A DNA stretch of 64,000 bases, taken from NCBI RefSeq assembly GCF_001373415.1, contig NZ_CDSE01000084.1, forward strand, positions 171,775 through 235,774. The letters run 5' to 3'. The notes under the pieces are model-generated. The model made no database searches and was not told where the DNA came from. It saw nothing but the letters and a program-made list of their open reading frames with translations. Below are positions 1 to 8,463 of the stretch, piece by piece. The translations under genes and the position numbers were made by a program. Each line of letters starts with the position of its first letter. Positions within the stretch are counted from its first letter, which is position 1. Origin of the DNA: Paenibacillus dakarensis. Lineage in GTDB: Bacteria > Bacillota > Bacilli > Paenibacillales > Paenibacillaceae.

Positions 1-54
1 ACTAATAATTCGGTTTAACTTTTAAAGGATTACAAGAAGTGCATAATGCTGGTT

Positions 55-89
55 AACAGAGTGGACAAAATAATTTTGTCCACTCTGTT
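55..89. terminator. Perfect 16-bp hairpin, probable bidirectional terminator
   Basis: Positions 55-70 pair perfectly with 74-89 around a 3-nt loop. The T-rich tail after it on the plus strand is short, so termination is likely but not certain. It probably closes a gene left of the window. Confidence 0.6.
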
Positions 90-507
90 TATTAAGGCTT
101 ACCTTTATTTATGATGCAGTTCACCGCACCGTTTGTAACGGCAAGTTTTGAACTACACCTTTGCGTGACGGCCCTTTCACTGCTCACTTTGTTCAACCAT
201 AATCTCCGTTTTTTCCGGCAAACTCAGTTCTTGCGCTCCACATGACAATATCCAGCTCACCGTACGGGTCGAAAAGTCTTCAGGCCCTTAGTCCCCTTGC
301 TTGGCACCCTTCTCTCCTCTGATTATGATAAATTAATGCCATTAACTACATCTTTTGTTAATGCCATAAATCGTTATTAATTAATGAGATTAAACATTTT
401 ATTATTAATGCATTAAATACTTAATTATTTCTTGGGTAATCGCAAAATAGTTATCGTTTCGACAGTTAAATCGACTCATCCCCCCATCTCGGATGGTCTC
501 AAACGAC
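90..507. other. Non-coding stretch at the left edge
   Basis: I see no convincing gene here. Positions 120-320 are GC-richer and, read leftward, contain several short self-complementary stretches that recall a structured-RNA or intron remnant; I cannot assign a family. Positions 320-470 are very AT-rich with repeated ATTAATGC-like words. This region lies just 3' of the leftward permease gene. Confidence 0.4.
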
Positions 508-3063
508 CTAGATATTCTCCTGCTTAATGGCTTCAATGATATTCTCTTTCCTCACCTTGGAGCTGGAATAGATCATCGCAGATCCAACGATAATAAATAC
601 CCCAATAACCACAATCACAAGGCTCATCCATGGTAATTGGAACGGAAATGAGAAGGAATTCATCAATGAAAGATAGATCAGGAACATAGCAGCAAGGCTA
701 AGTGGTAATCCGTAAAGGAGCGATTTTAAGCCATAGAAAATACTCTCATAGTGAATCATCTTACTAAACCTCTTCGGTGTCATGCCAATGGACCTGAGCA
801 CGGCGAACTCACGCTTGCGCAGCGAGATGCTGGTTGAGATTGTGTTAAAAATATTGGCTACCGCTATAACTGTGATTAGCAGGATAAAACCATAAGTAAA
901 CACGGATACTAGCATGGACATTTGTTCTTCTCTCACCTGATCGCTGTAAAGGTTCCAGATGTAATAGTTACCCAATGCATTCAATTTTTCAATATCGCTT
1001 TCGGTTTTCATGGGATCCGCACTCTTAAGAAACAGCTTATCTTGTCCATATACACGACTGTAATCTCCAGCCAATAAGTGATCCATGACGGCTTCAGACA
1101 CGATGATGTTCAATTGGCCTGGCCAGGAATGATCGATTCCGGTAGGCCGTTGATCCGTTAAAGCAGCTACCTCGATCGTTCTCTTCCTGATTCTCTTCTG
1201 AGGGTCCTCACCTTCAGGCAGTAGATCAAGTCTATCACCGATCATGGAATGAATTGCTTCGGACTCTACGTATTTCTTCTTGGCTTCATCTGTGTAAACG
1301 GCTTGATTGATAATGATAGCCTTAAGCTTCTCCGGATCGGTTAGCTCTTCATAGCTCGCACCGATTCTGGCCGTATATTCTTTGAGACTCTGGTCATTAA
1401 GCGCGCTAAGAGTCGCATTGTATAGATACTTATTATTCTCCAGAATACTCTCATCCTGTTTTGCTAATTCTTTAAGGCGATCTGCGATCGCATCCTTATC
1501 GATCCAGCTAAAGAAATTAGCCCGTTTCATTACTGAATACTCCTCGACCTCTTTCAAATTAGCAATCGATTGTACAAATGAGGCATCCAGCTCCCCGCTT
1601 CTGCTGTCAATCTCGATATTATAATTTACACCGCTCTGCGTCATCTCCACGGATTTATTTAAGTTATTCGAGAAATAAGAGACAGACAGGAACAATACAA
1701 TGCTGATCACGAGTGAAAATATGGTCGCCCGATACTTGCGCTTATTGCGTTTTAAATTCTTTAAACCAATCTCTGCTTCAATGCCAAAGATGGCTCGAAC
1801 CAGCCGGGATGTCTTCACCGTTTTGCCCGTTAGCTTGATATCACTGGATTGGCGGATTGCTTCAATCGATGACATCTTCGACGCTCTTCTGGCCGGCACA
1901 TAACATGAGACAAAGATGGTGAGTGCAGAGACAATGATGGTTACGATAATCGGTAATGGCGTGACCGTCATCTCCAGGTTCACTGTGGAGTCAATCGCCT
2001 GTTTAAATGCAGGACTAATGAAATGGAAACCAACCCCTATGCCGGCTAGTCCACATGCAATCCCTAAAGGAATACTGATTAAGCCAATGATCGCTCCTTC
2101 AAAAAACACGGAGTTTCGTTTTTGCTTTCGGGTCGCCCCAACACTTGAGAGCATGCCTAAGTAACGGGAACGCTCGGTAACTGAAATGGCAAACGCATTA
2201 TATATGAGCGATATTGACCCGGCTATAATGATGGATATGATAATTGCACATAAAGAATATATGGTCTTGTTTAAGCTGTCATCATTCGTTATTCCATAAT
2301 AACGTAGAAGGTCATTGTTGTAGTTGACCTGTTCCTGCGGAAAACCGGCTGCTTGCGCTAATTGCTCAGCATGAGTATAGATAGATTTATTAACATGCTT
2401 AACAATAACGGATACATCCGCCTTGTCATTAGCTCCTAATGCAGACTCGTCTAAATACGAAAATACAGAATAACTACCTCCTGATACAGATTCCCATATC
2501 GGAGGCTTAATTATGCCAACTATGGTATAGGTATGCCCCTTCAAGTTTACCAGTTTCTCCCCAGAATGATCATCTATCGAAGAGAGCTCGCCGGTGTTTA
2601 GCGTAATGGTATCGCCAATTTTATAATTCACTCCAGCGGATTCGACAATCTCTTTGGATATCACGATTTCATGCTCGTTTTTCGGAAGACGCCCTGCAGT
2701 TAATTCAATGTTAAATTGATGAAATCCGTAGTCATTGTATTCCTTAATGAACATATATGGCTTGCTCGGGTTTTTAGTCTCCTCCACAGATGCATATCCG
2801 ATATCTCTGGAGATGGACAACGACTTGGTTTCGCTGTCCTGTCTGATCGCATGGATCTGATTGCCATTCACCTTCTCATAAAGGACGTGCCACTCTCCAC
2901 CGATAGCGATTTCTTGTCTCTTCATCAGATCGATGAAGGAGGTACCCATTGTGGTTACAGCAGTTATCATAGCTGCGGATAAAATGACGCCGATGATGGT
3001 AACGAGTGTTCTTCTTTTGTTCTGCCTCATATGTCTGATGGTCAGCTTACCCATGATATTCAT
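508..3063 (-). CDS. ABC transporter permease with two FtsX domains
   Basis: An 851-residue membrane protein of the MacB/FtsX permease superfamily. It has an N-terminal membrane segment (about residues 20-42), a large extracytoplasmic domain, three membrane segments (about 265-395) ending in the usual basic RRASKM turn, then a second copy of the same plan (segment near 450, outer domain about 475-715, three segments to about 838). The ATG is preceded by GAGGTGAT and overlaps the stop of the ATPase gene by 4 bp, so the two are translationally coupled. Next to a two-component system, the likely role is export of, or resistance to, a membrane-active compound. The substrate cannot be read from the sequence. 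Confidence 0.85.
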   Translation of the reverse strand: MNIMGKLTIRHMRQNKRRTLVTIIGVILSAAMITAVTTMGTSFIDLMKRQEIAIGGEWHVLYEKVNGNQIHAIRQDSETKSLSISRDIGYASVEETKNPSKPYMFIKEYNDYGFHQFNIELTAGRLPKNEHEIVISKEIVESAGVNYKIGDTITLNTGELSSIDDHSGEKLVNLKGHTYTIVGIIKPPIWESVSGGSYSVFSYLDESALGANDKADVSVIVKHVNKSIYTHAEQLAQAAGFPQEQVNYNNDLLRYYGITNDDSLNKTIYSLCAIIISIIIAGSISLIYNAFAISVTERSRYLGMLSSVGATRKQKRNSVFFEGAIIGLISIPLGIACGLAGIGVGFHFISPAFKQAIDSTVNLEMTVTPLPIIVTIIVSALTIFVSCYVPARRASKMSSIEAIRQSSDIKLTGKTVKTSRLVRAIFGIEAEIGLKNLKRNKRKYRATIFSLVISIVLFLSVSYFSNNLNKSVEMTQSGVNYNIEIDSRSGELDASFVQSIANLKEVEEYSVMKRANFFSWIDKDAIADRLKELAKQDESILENNKYLYNATLSALNDQSLKEYTARIGASYEELTDPEKLKAIIINQAVYTDEAKKKYVESEAIHSMIGDRLDLLPEGEDPQKRIRKRTIEVAALTDQRPTGIDHSWPGQLNIIVSEAVMDHLLAGDYSRVYGQDKLFLKSADPMKTESDIEKLNALGNYYIWNLYSDQVREEQMSMLVSVFTYGFILLITVIAVANIFNTISTSISLRKREFAVLRSIGMTPKRFSKMIHYESIFYGLKSLLYGLPLSLAAMFLIYLSLMNSFSFPFQLPWMSLVIVVIGVFIIVGSAMIYSSSKVRKENIIEAIKQENI

Positions 3064-3743
3064 GGACGTATCACCTCGTCCTTGGCAATCCTTCCGTCTT
3101 CAATGGAAATGACTCGATCAGCCTGGAGTGCGATTCTCTCATCATGAGTAATCACGATAAGTGTCTGTTTCAGCGTTTTATTGAACATTTTAAGCATATC
3201 GATGATCTCACTGCTGTTCTGACTATCGAGATTCCCCGTTGGTTCATCGGCCAGTACAATGGACGGATTGCTAATTAATGCCCTGCCAATGGAGACGCGC
3301 TGCTGCTGCCCGCCGGATAGCTGATTGGGCAGATGGTTTAATCGATTATCTAACCCGAGGGCATCAACGATAGATTGTAACTGCTTCTTATCGACCTTGT
3401 GCTGGTCGAGCAGTATCGGCAATGTCATATTCTCTTCTACCGTTAATACCGGAATCAAATTGTAGAACTGATAGATCAGTCCGATTTGTCTGCGCCGAAA
3501 TACAGCCAGCTCGGTTTCGTTCAGGCTATAAATATCCGTATTATCGATCATTACTTTGCCAGAACTCGGACGATCTACACCGCCAAGCATGTGCAGTAAC
3601 GTGGATTTCCCCGAACCTGAAGGTCCGATGATAGCCACGAACTCTCCTTTTTGTACCGAGAAAGATACGTCATCTAGGGCTTTGACCACTGTTTCGCCTT
3701 TTCCATATATTTTAGACAAATGCTCTATCTTCAGAATTTCCAT
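3060..3743 (-). CDS. ABC transporter ATP-binding protein, MacB/LolD/BceA type
   Basis: A 227-residue ATPase with Walker A GPSGSGKST (about residues 40-48), Q-loop, signature LSGGQQQR (about 142), Walker B VLADEPTG and a switch histidine in THDE. This is the usual length and order for ATPases that pair with FtsX-type permeases. A clear GGAGGATT ribosome site precedes the ATG. It is the first gene of the transporter pair; its 98-bp upstream gap carries an inverted repeat that may be the operator of the neighbouring response regulator. Confidence 0.92.
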   Translation of the reverse strand: MEILKIEHLSKIYGKGETVVKALDDVSFSVQKGEFVAIIGPSGSGKSTLLHMLGGVDRPSSGKVMIDNTDIYSLNETELAVFRRRQIGLIYQFYNLIPVLTVEENMTLPILLDQHKVDKKQLQSIVDALGLDNRLNHLPNQLSGGQQQRVSIGRALISNPSIVLADEPTGNLDSQNSSEIIDMLKMFNKTLKQTLIVITHDERIALQADRVISIEDGRIAKDEVIRP

Positions 3744-3812
3744 GCCAAATCCTCCATTAATGTATTGATAGAGTCAGTATAGTCTTTAGAAATGACTATT
3801 CAGTGACTGGCA

Positions 3813-3834
3813 AAGTGACATTCTAGTCACTTTT
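3813..3834. promoter_or_regulatory. Inverted repeat AAAGTGAC-6-GTCACTTT, candidate response-regulator site
   Basis: A perfect 8-bp inverted repeat with a 6-nt spacer lies in the gap between the kinase gene and the ABC transporter genes. Further GTGAC/GACTAT half-site-like words follow at 3786-3812. OmpR-family regulators commonly bind such repeats. The link to this regulator is inferred from position. Confidence 0.45.
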
Positions 3835-3841
3835 TGATTCG

Positions 3842-4867
3842 CTAGATGACGCTTTTATAAAACTTGATTCTGAACTGCGTCCCTTTCCCCGGCTGGCTAA
3901 TTACATCGATTGTCCCGTTCTGACTGGTAATGATGCTGTGAGCCATGGCGAGTCCAATACCAACGCTGCTATCGCCTGCATTTTTGCCTCTGTAAAATCG
4001 TTTGAAAATATACGGCAAATCCTTCTTGGCAATTCCTTGCCCGGTATCTGTGATCTCTATTTCAGTGAACAGCGGATTCTCTCCATAATGAATGGCAATG
4101 CTTCCTCCATCACCTGTATGTTCTACCGCATTTTTCAGCAGATTAATGAATGCTTCCACCGTCCAATTCAGATCACCTGTAAAGGCTGCTTCCGGATTGC
4201 CATGAATCTCTACTGACAGTTCCTTGATTTCGATTGGAATTAACAATGGCTGCACTGCCTTATGAAGCAGCTGCTCAACTTTAACCGAATCCTTCTTGAA
4301 ATGGATCGTACCCGCATCAATCTTGGATAGCTTGAGTAATGATGTGATCAGCCACTCCATGCGTTCCAATTGAATACGAATATTACGGGTAAATTCAGAC
4401 TGTTTCGAGTCTGGGATATCCGGCTGGCTTAAAAGATCCACCATAACCAGCATTGAGGTTAGGGGTGTTTTGAGCTGGTGTGAAATGTCGGATATGGCAT
4501 CGGTAAGCCGGAGTTTATCCCGCTTAAGAAGTGAGCTCTGCTCAGATAACAGGAGCGTCACTTTATAGATTTCATTTTTCAGGATACTCATTTCTCCTTC
4601 TGTATTATCACGCACATCCAGGGTATAGTTCCCGCTGGCAATAGTTCGCAAATATTCAGATAGCTTCTCCATTTCCCGGTATCTCCAGCGAGAGAAGAGT
4701 ATGCAGCAAAAGATAAGCAGAAATGAAGTCACAAGAACGACGATAGCGGGAGGTATGGGTAAAAAGATAGCCGCCGATGCTCCAGCTATTGTAATGATAC
4801 ACATAATCAGCAGCATCTTTTGAAATTCTTTATTGCGCAGAATGCGAATCACCCACTTTATAACCAA
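3842..4867 (-). CDS. Sensor histidine kinase, intramembrane-sensing type
   Basis: About 341 residues. Two hydrophobic helices (about residues 17-36 and 42-61) are separated by only a few residues (LPIPP), so almost no outer sensor domain exists, as in BceS-like kinases that sense through their partner transporter. Then come a HAMP-like linker, an H-box ISHQLKTPLTSM (phospho-acceptor His about 134), an N-box with NLLKNAVEHT and G-boxes DTGQGI and GIGLAMA. The reading frame overlaps the regulator gene. The 5'-most start is TTG without a good ribosome site; a GTG at 4852 or the ATG at 4816 are alternatives, so the exact start is uncertain. Confidence 0.88.
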   Translation of the reverse strand: MVIKWVIRILRNKEFQKMLLIMCIITIAGASAAIFLPIPPAIVVLVTSFLLIFCCILFSRWRYREMEKLSEYLRTIASGNYTLDVRDNTEGEMSILKNEIYKVTLLLSEQSSLLKRDKLRLTDAISDISHQLKTPLTSMLVMVDLLSQPDIPDSKQSEFTRNIRIQLERMEWLITSLLKLSKIDAGTIHFKKDSVKVEQLLHKAVQPLLIPIEIKELSVEIHGNPEAAFTGDLNWTVEAFINLLKNAVEHTGDGGSIAIHYGENPLFTEIEITDTGQGIAKKDLPYIFKRFYRGKNAGDSSVGIGLAMAHSIITSQNGTIDVISQPGKGTQFRIKFYKSVI

Positions 4868-5546
4868 GTCCGCGGACGGTCTTTATCAGTGTTGGCTGCC
4901 CGGGATTGTCCTCCAGCTTCTCCCGCAGTCTTTTTATGTATACAGTTAATGTATTATCATTGACGAAATCTCCAGCGATATCCCAAATTCCTTCAAGCAG
5001 CTGAGCCCGGGAAAGTACCTGCCCGATATGGTTTGCAAAAATAAGCAGCAGGCGATACTCCAGTGCCGTTAGTGGAACCTCATTCCCTTGCTTATATACC
5101 TTCGCTTCAAGCGTGCTGATTTGAACATCGCCGATCTCGATATATGATTTTGAGTGCATAGATTGGGTTACCTGCTGCGAGTACTGATACCGTCTGAGTA
5201 CAGATTTAATCCGCGAAGTGAGCTCCCGAATCCGGAATGGTTTTGTTATATAATCGTCTGCCCCCATATCCAGTCCCATCACCACATTGACTTCATCGTC
5301 AATCGCAGTCAGGAAAATGACTGGCAGATCGCTCCTCTCCTTCACAAGCCGGCAAAGGTCATAACCGCTCCCACCGGGCAAAGACAAGTCGAACAGACAT
5401 AGTGAAATTTGCTCCAGCCGCTCTGCAATGACATGTCTGGCTGAATCTACATCATGGCAGATGATCGTCGTGAAGCCGTCCTGTTCCAGTGAATATTGAA
5501 TCCCATCAGCGATCGTCTTATCGTCTTCTACAAGCAAAATATTCAT
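4830..5546 (-). CDS. OmpR-family response regulator
   Basis: 238 residues: a receiver domain with the acidic pair EDD (about residues 7-9), phospho-acceptor Asp in FDLSLPGG (about 53), Thr in LTA and Lys in ITKPF, followed by a winged-helix DNA-binding domain (about 135-235) ending in TVRGLGYKV. It overlaps the kinase gene by 38 bp, so the two form one transcript. Two TTGTCAG direct repeats 8 bp apart lie just upstream (5571-5585) and may be an autoregulatory site. Confidence 0.93.
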   Translation of the reverse strand: MNILLVEDDKTIADGIQYSLEQDGFTTIICHDVDSARHVIAERLEQISLCLFDLSLPGGSGYDLCRLVKERSDLPVIFLTAIDDEVNVVMGLDMGADDYITKPFRIRELTSRIKSVLRRYQYSQQVTQSMHSKSYIEIGDVQISTLEAKVYKQGNEVPLTALEYRLLLIFANHIGQVLSRAQLLEGIWDIAGDFVNDNTLTVYIKRLREKLEDNPGQPTLIKTVRGLGYKVGDSHSAQ

Positions 5547-5570
5547 TTCAAGTCATCCTATCTTCAATGA

Positions 5571-5585
5571 TTGTCAGTTTGTCAG
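5571..5585. promoter_or_regulatory. Tandem TTGTCAG repeats upstream of the two-component genes
   Basis: TTGTCAG occurs at 5571-5577 and again at 5579-5585, about 25-40 bp upstream of the regulator ATG. A direct repeat close to one helical turn apart is typical for OmpR-type binding. The function is inferred only. Confidence 0.35.
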
Positions 5586-5732
5586 TCCCATTGTAATCTT
5601 GACAATTTAATCTATACCCTTATTCTGCAGAATTGTTACCTGCATCATGGCAAAGATCTCATAGTAAACAACGCCATATATTCTACTTCATTCGAATCCT
5701 AATTGACATTTTGTTATGAGTAGAATTTTATA

Positions 5733-5767
5733 CCATAAAAATAAAAAGCCGCATAATATGCGACTTT
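5733..5767 (-). terminator. Rho-independent terminator of the catabolic operon
   Basis: Read leftward, a stem (AAAG.CGCAT paired with ATGCG.CTTT, one mismatch) is followed by a T-rich run. It lies 28 bp after the stop of the last gene of the ten-gene operon. Confidence 0.75.
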
Positions 5768-5794
5768 AATTATTCTCACTTATTGAATTCACTT

Positions 5795-6628
5795 TCAACC
5801 ATTCAATGTCGCAAGCGCTTGTTCTGCCGATGTGCCTTCGTGCACGATCGACATTAACGCAGTCGTCATGCCGGCAGGATTCGTATGTTGGATCACGTTG
5901 CGTCCATATACGATTCCTGCAGCACCCTGCTTCATAAGCTCCGCCGTGCGCTGCATGATCTCTTCATCGCTTGCGCGGCCTCCACCCCTTACGAGCACGG
6001 GAACGCCTGAAGCCACCTCAATTACCCGATGATATTCAGTCACATCATCACAAGGATCGGCCTTGATAATATCTGCACCAAGTTCGACGCCTTGACGAAC
6101 AAGTGCTGTGATTTTGCGGATATCTCCGTCCACCATATAACCGCCGTACGCTTCATTTGGCAGCATAACCAGCGGTTCGACCATGAGCGGCATGCCGTAT
6201 TGCTCGCATTCTGTTTTCAGCCGGGAGATGTTCGTGACGCATTGATGATGCAGCTCCGGCTGGCCCGGAAGCAGCAGCAGATTGACACATACGGCAACCG
6301 CATCCAATCGCACAGCATGCCAGACTGCCTGATCGGCCAACTCGCTGAACAAGTGCCGTGGCAGCTCCTTTCCGTAAATATTTGCCGCGTCCGTTCTCAG
6401 AACGAGACCAGGTTTGTTTTTTCCGGGGATTTGCTGGTACTCGCGGGCTTGTCCAATGCTCAGCTGCACGCAATCCGGATTTGACCGAATCACGGTGTCG
6501 ATCGCATGCTTCATGTTTTCAATCCCGGATAAAAAAGAGAATTCATTAAAAAATCCGTGATCGATCGCGACATCGAAGCATTTTCCATCCTGAGCAAACA
6601 TTCGATTCATTCTTGCGGTGACTGACAT
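5795..6628 (-). CDS. Class I aldolase of the DhnA/LacD/LsrF family
   Basis: 277 residues from the ATG at 6628, which has AAGGAG 8 nt upstream; a GTG three codons earlier lacks this spacing. The fold family is the DeoC/LacD/LsrF/FbaB beta-barrel: an early DVAIDHGFF motif, a Schiff-base lysine candidate in DIIKADPCDD, a phosphate-binding VLVRGGGR loop and a final GIVYGRN motif. It is the last gene of the operon and is expected to cleave a phosphorylated ketose made by the FGGY kinase and the isomerase. LsrF itself is a thiolase, so cleavage of a diketone phosphate is possible. The exact substrate is unknown. Confidence 0.8.
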   Translation of the reverse strand: MSVTARMNRMFAQDGKCFDVAIDHGFFNEFSFLSGIENMKHAIDTVIRSNPDCVQLSIGQAREYQQIPGKNKPGLVLRTDAANIYGKELPRHLFSELADQAVWHAVRLDAVAVCVNLLLLPGQPELHHQCVTNISRLKTECEQYGMPLMVEPLVMLPNEAYGGYMVDGDIRKITALVRQGVELGADIIKADPCDDVTEYHRVIEVASGVPVLVRGGGRASDEEIMQRTAELMKQGAAGIVYGRNVIQHTNPAGMTTALMSIVHEGTSAEQALATLNG

Positions 6629-6680
6629 TTGCCTCACTCCTTTTGATTTTATGATGCGAAGACCTTATAAATCGATGTGG

Positions 6681-7508
6681 TTAGCCTTTGACTGCCCCCG
6701 CCGACAATCCTTTCACGAAGAAACGCTGGAAGCCTAAGAACAAGACCAAAATAGGCAGCAGTGTAATGATGATACCTCCAAACAGCAGACTCAAATCCGC
6801 CATGCCGCGTCCGGCGAAAAACTTGTATAAGCTGATGCTAATGGTGGGGTGATCATTGGCATTGAGGATCACGAGCGGCAGCTGCAGGTCGTTCCATACA
6901 TAGATGAATTGCAAAATAATCAGCGATGCTGTTACTGGCTTGACGAGCGGGAAAATAATGCGGAAAAACGTGTGTGCTGGCGAACTGCCATCGATATAAG
7001 CTGACTCTTCCAGATCGAACGGTAAGCTGCGCATGAAGCCGCTGAACATGAAGATGCAGAAAGGTGATAATACGGCAACATAGACAAGCGTGATGCCAAT
7101 AATGGTATTTTGCAGGGACAGGCTTTTCAAGATAAATACAATCGGAATGAGCACCGATTGCACCGGAATCAGGATGGCCGATGCGTACACCCAATACAGT
7201 GTATTGAACAAAGGGTGCCGGATACGGGCTACAGCGTAAGCGGCCATTGCAGACAGGAAGATAATAATGATGAGAGCGATGCCGCCGATTGAAAACGTAA
7301 CGCCGTATGCTTTGAGCGTGTTCATCTTCTCAAAAGCTCTTGCGATGTTGTCGAAGCCGACAGAGAAATTGGGCAGAGCAAGGGGCGCGCTGACGATTTG
7401 CTTATGGCTCTTAAATGCGTTGATCAGGGTCAGGTACAAGGGAATCGACATGACCAATGCGAGTACAATGACAAACAGCTCAATGGCAGTATTTTTTACT
7501 ATTTTCAC
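6681..7508 (-). CDS. Carbohydrate ABC transporter permease, MalG type
   Basis: 275 residues with six predicted membrane segments and the CUT1 EAA loop (EESAYIDGSSPAHTFFRII). The start is GTG with GGGGGTG upstream, immediately after the stop of the MalF-type gene. With the MalF-type permease and the solute-binding lipoprotein it forms a sugar importer. No ATPase gene is present in the operon, as is common for CUT1 systems of Firmicutes that share an MsmX-type ATPase encoded elsewhere. Confidence 0.9.
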   Translation of the reverse strand: MKIVKNTAIELFVIVLALVMSIPLYLTLINAFKSHKQIVSAPLALPNFSVGFDNIARAFEKMNTLKAYGVTFSIGGIALIIIIFLSAMAAYAVARIRHPLFNTLYWVYASAILIPVQSVLIPIVFILKSLSLQNTIIGITLVYVAVLSPFCIFMFSGFMRSLPFDLEESAYIDGSSPAHTFFRIIFPLVKPVTASLIILQFIYVWNDLQLPLVILNANDHPTISISLYKFFAGRGMADLSLLFGGIIITLLPILVLFLGFQRFFVKGLSAGAVKG

Positions 7509-8387
7509 CTAAGACACCCCCTGTTCATATTTTCGGGTCATCGAAAGGAAAAATAGTGTCACGACCAGTGCGACAAGCGTCAGGACAAACGAAGACGCCA
7601 AGCCGTAAGACAAATCACTTGAAGCGAACGCGTAACGGTAGATCCGGATGGCCAGCGTCTCGCTTGAATTTGCCGGACCGCCGCCCGTAAGTGCAAATGG
7701 CAAGTCGAATATTCGAATACCGTTGGCGAGTCCGATCAGCACATTCACGGTAATGCCTGGAGCGATCATGCGCAAGGTGATCGAGAAGAATGTTCTACCC
7801 TTAGAGGCACCGTCTATGCTGGCCGCTTCCTTGAGTTCGGCGGGAACACCCTGCAAGGCGGCCAGATAAATGATCATAACCGGACCGACTCCTTGCCACA
7901 CAGCTATAAAAATAAGGGAATATACGACATAGTCGGGCGAATCGATCCAAGGAATATTGACATTGGCTTCACTCAGCTTTGTTAGCAGTGCATTCAGCAG
8001 CCCGGTATTCGCATCGAATATATAACGCCATACAAACGCGGCAACGACGACCGGGATGATGTTCGGAATGTAAAATAAAGCGCGTAAAATATTCTTGGTC
8101 TTGAGGGCCTGATCCAGCATCATCGCCAGCAGCAGCCCAACGACATTCGCTAGAAATGCGGTGGATATCCCAATCACCAGCGTTCGAGTAAGCGACTCCG
8201 TAAACACCTTGTCATAGAAGATATCCCGGTAATTTTGGAAGCCGATGAACTGGTAAGCCCCAACCCCCTTCCAATCAGTTAAGCTGTAATAGAATGACTG
8301 GATGATTGGGAAGATCAAAAAAATCGCGATGACAATTGTAATCGGGATGACGAATGCAACACCAGTGATAAACATTTTTCTCTGCAT
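7509..8387 (-). CDS. Carbohydrate ABC transporter permease, MalF type
   Basis: 292 residues with six membrane segments. The EAA loop reads KEAASIDGASKGRTFFSI. The C-terminal periplasmic-side pattern FALTGGGPANSSETL is typical of CUT1 MalF/UgpA-like permeases. The ATG follows GAGGGTGA. It is the first of the two paired permeases. Confidence 0.9.
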   Translation of the reverse strand: MQRKMFITGVAFVIPITIVIAIFLIFPIIQSFYYSLTDWKGVGAYQFIGFQNYRDIFYDKVFTESLTRTLVIGISTAFLANVVGLLLAMMLDQALKTKNILRALFYIPNIIPVVVAAFVWRYIFDANTGLLNALLTKLSEANVNIPWIDSPDYVVYSLIFIAVWQGVGPVMIIYLAALQGVPAELKEAASIDGASKGRTFFSITLRMIAPGITVNVLIGLANGIRIFDLPFALTGGGPANSSETLAIRIYRYAFASSDLSYGLASSFVLTLVALVVTLFFLSMTRKYEQGVS

Positions 8388-8463
8388 AGGGTAATCACCC
8401 TCTATTCTTTCGAATTCATTGAAATTGTTTATGATCGCATTATTGTGAGCGGGTTCTTAGTTG

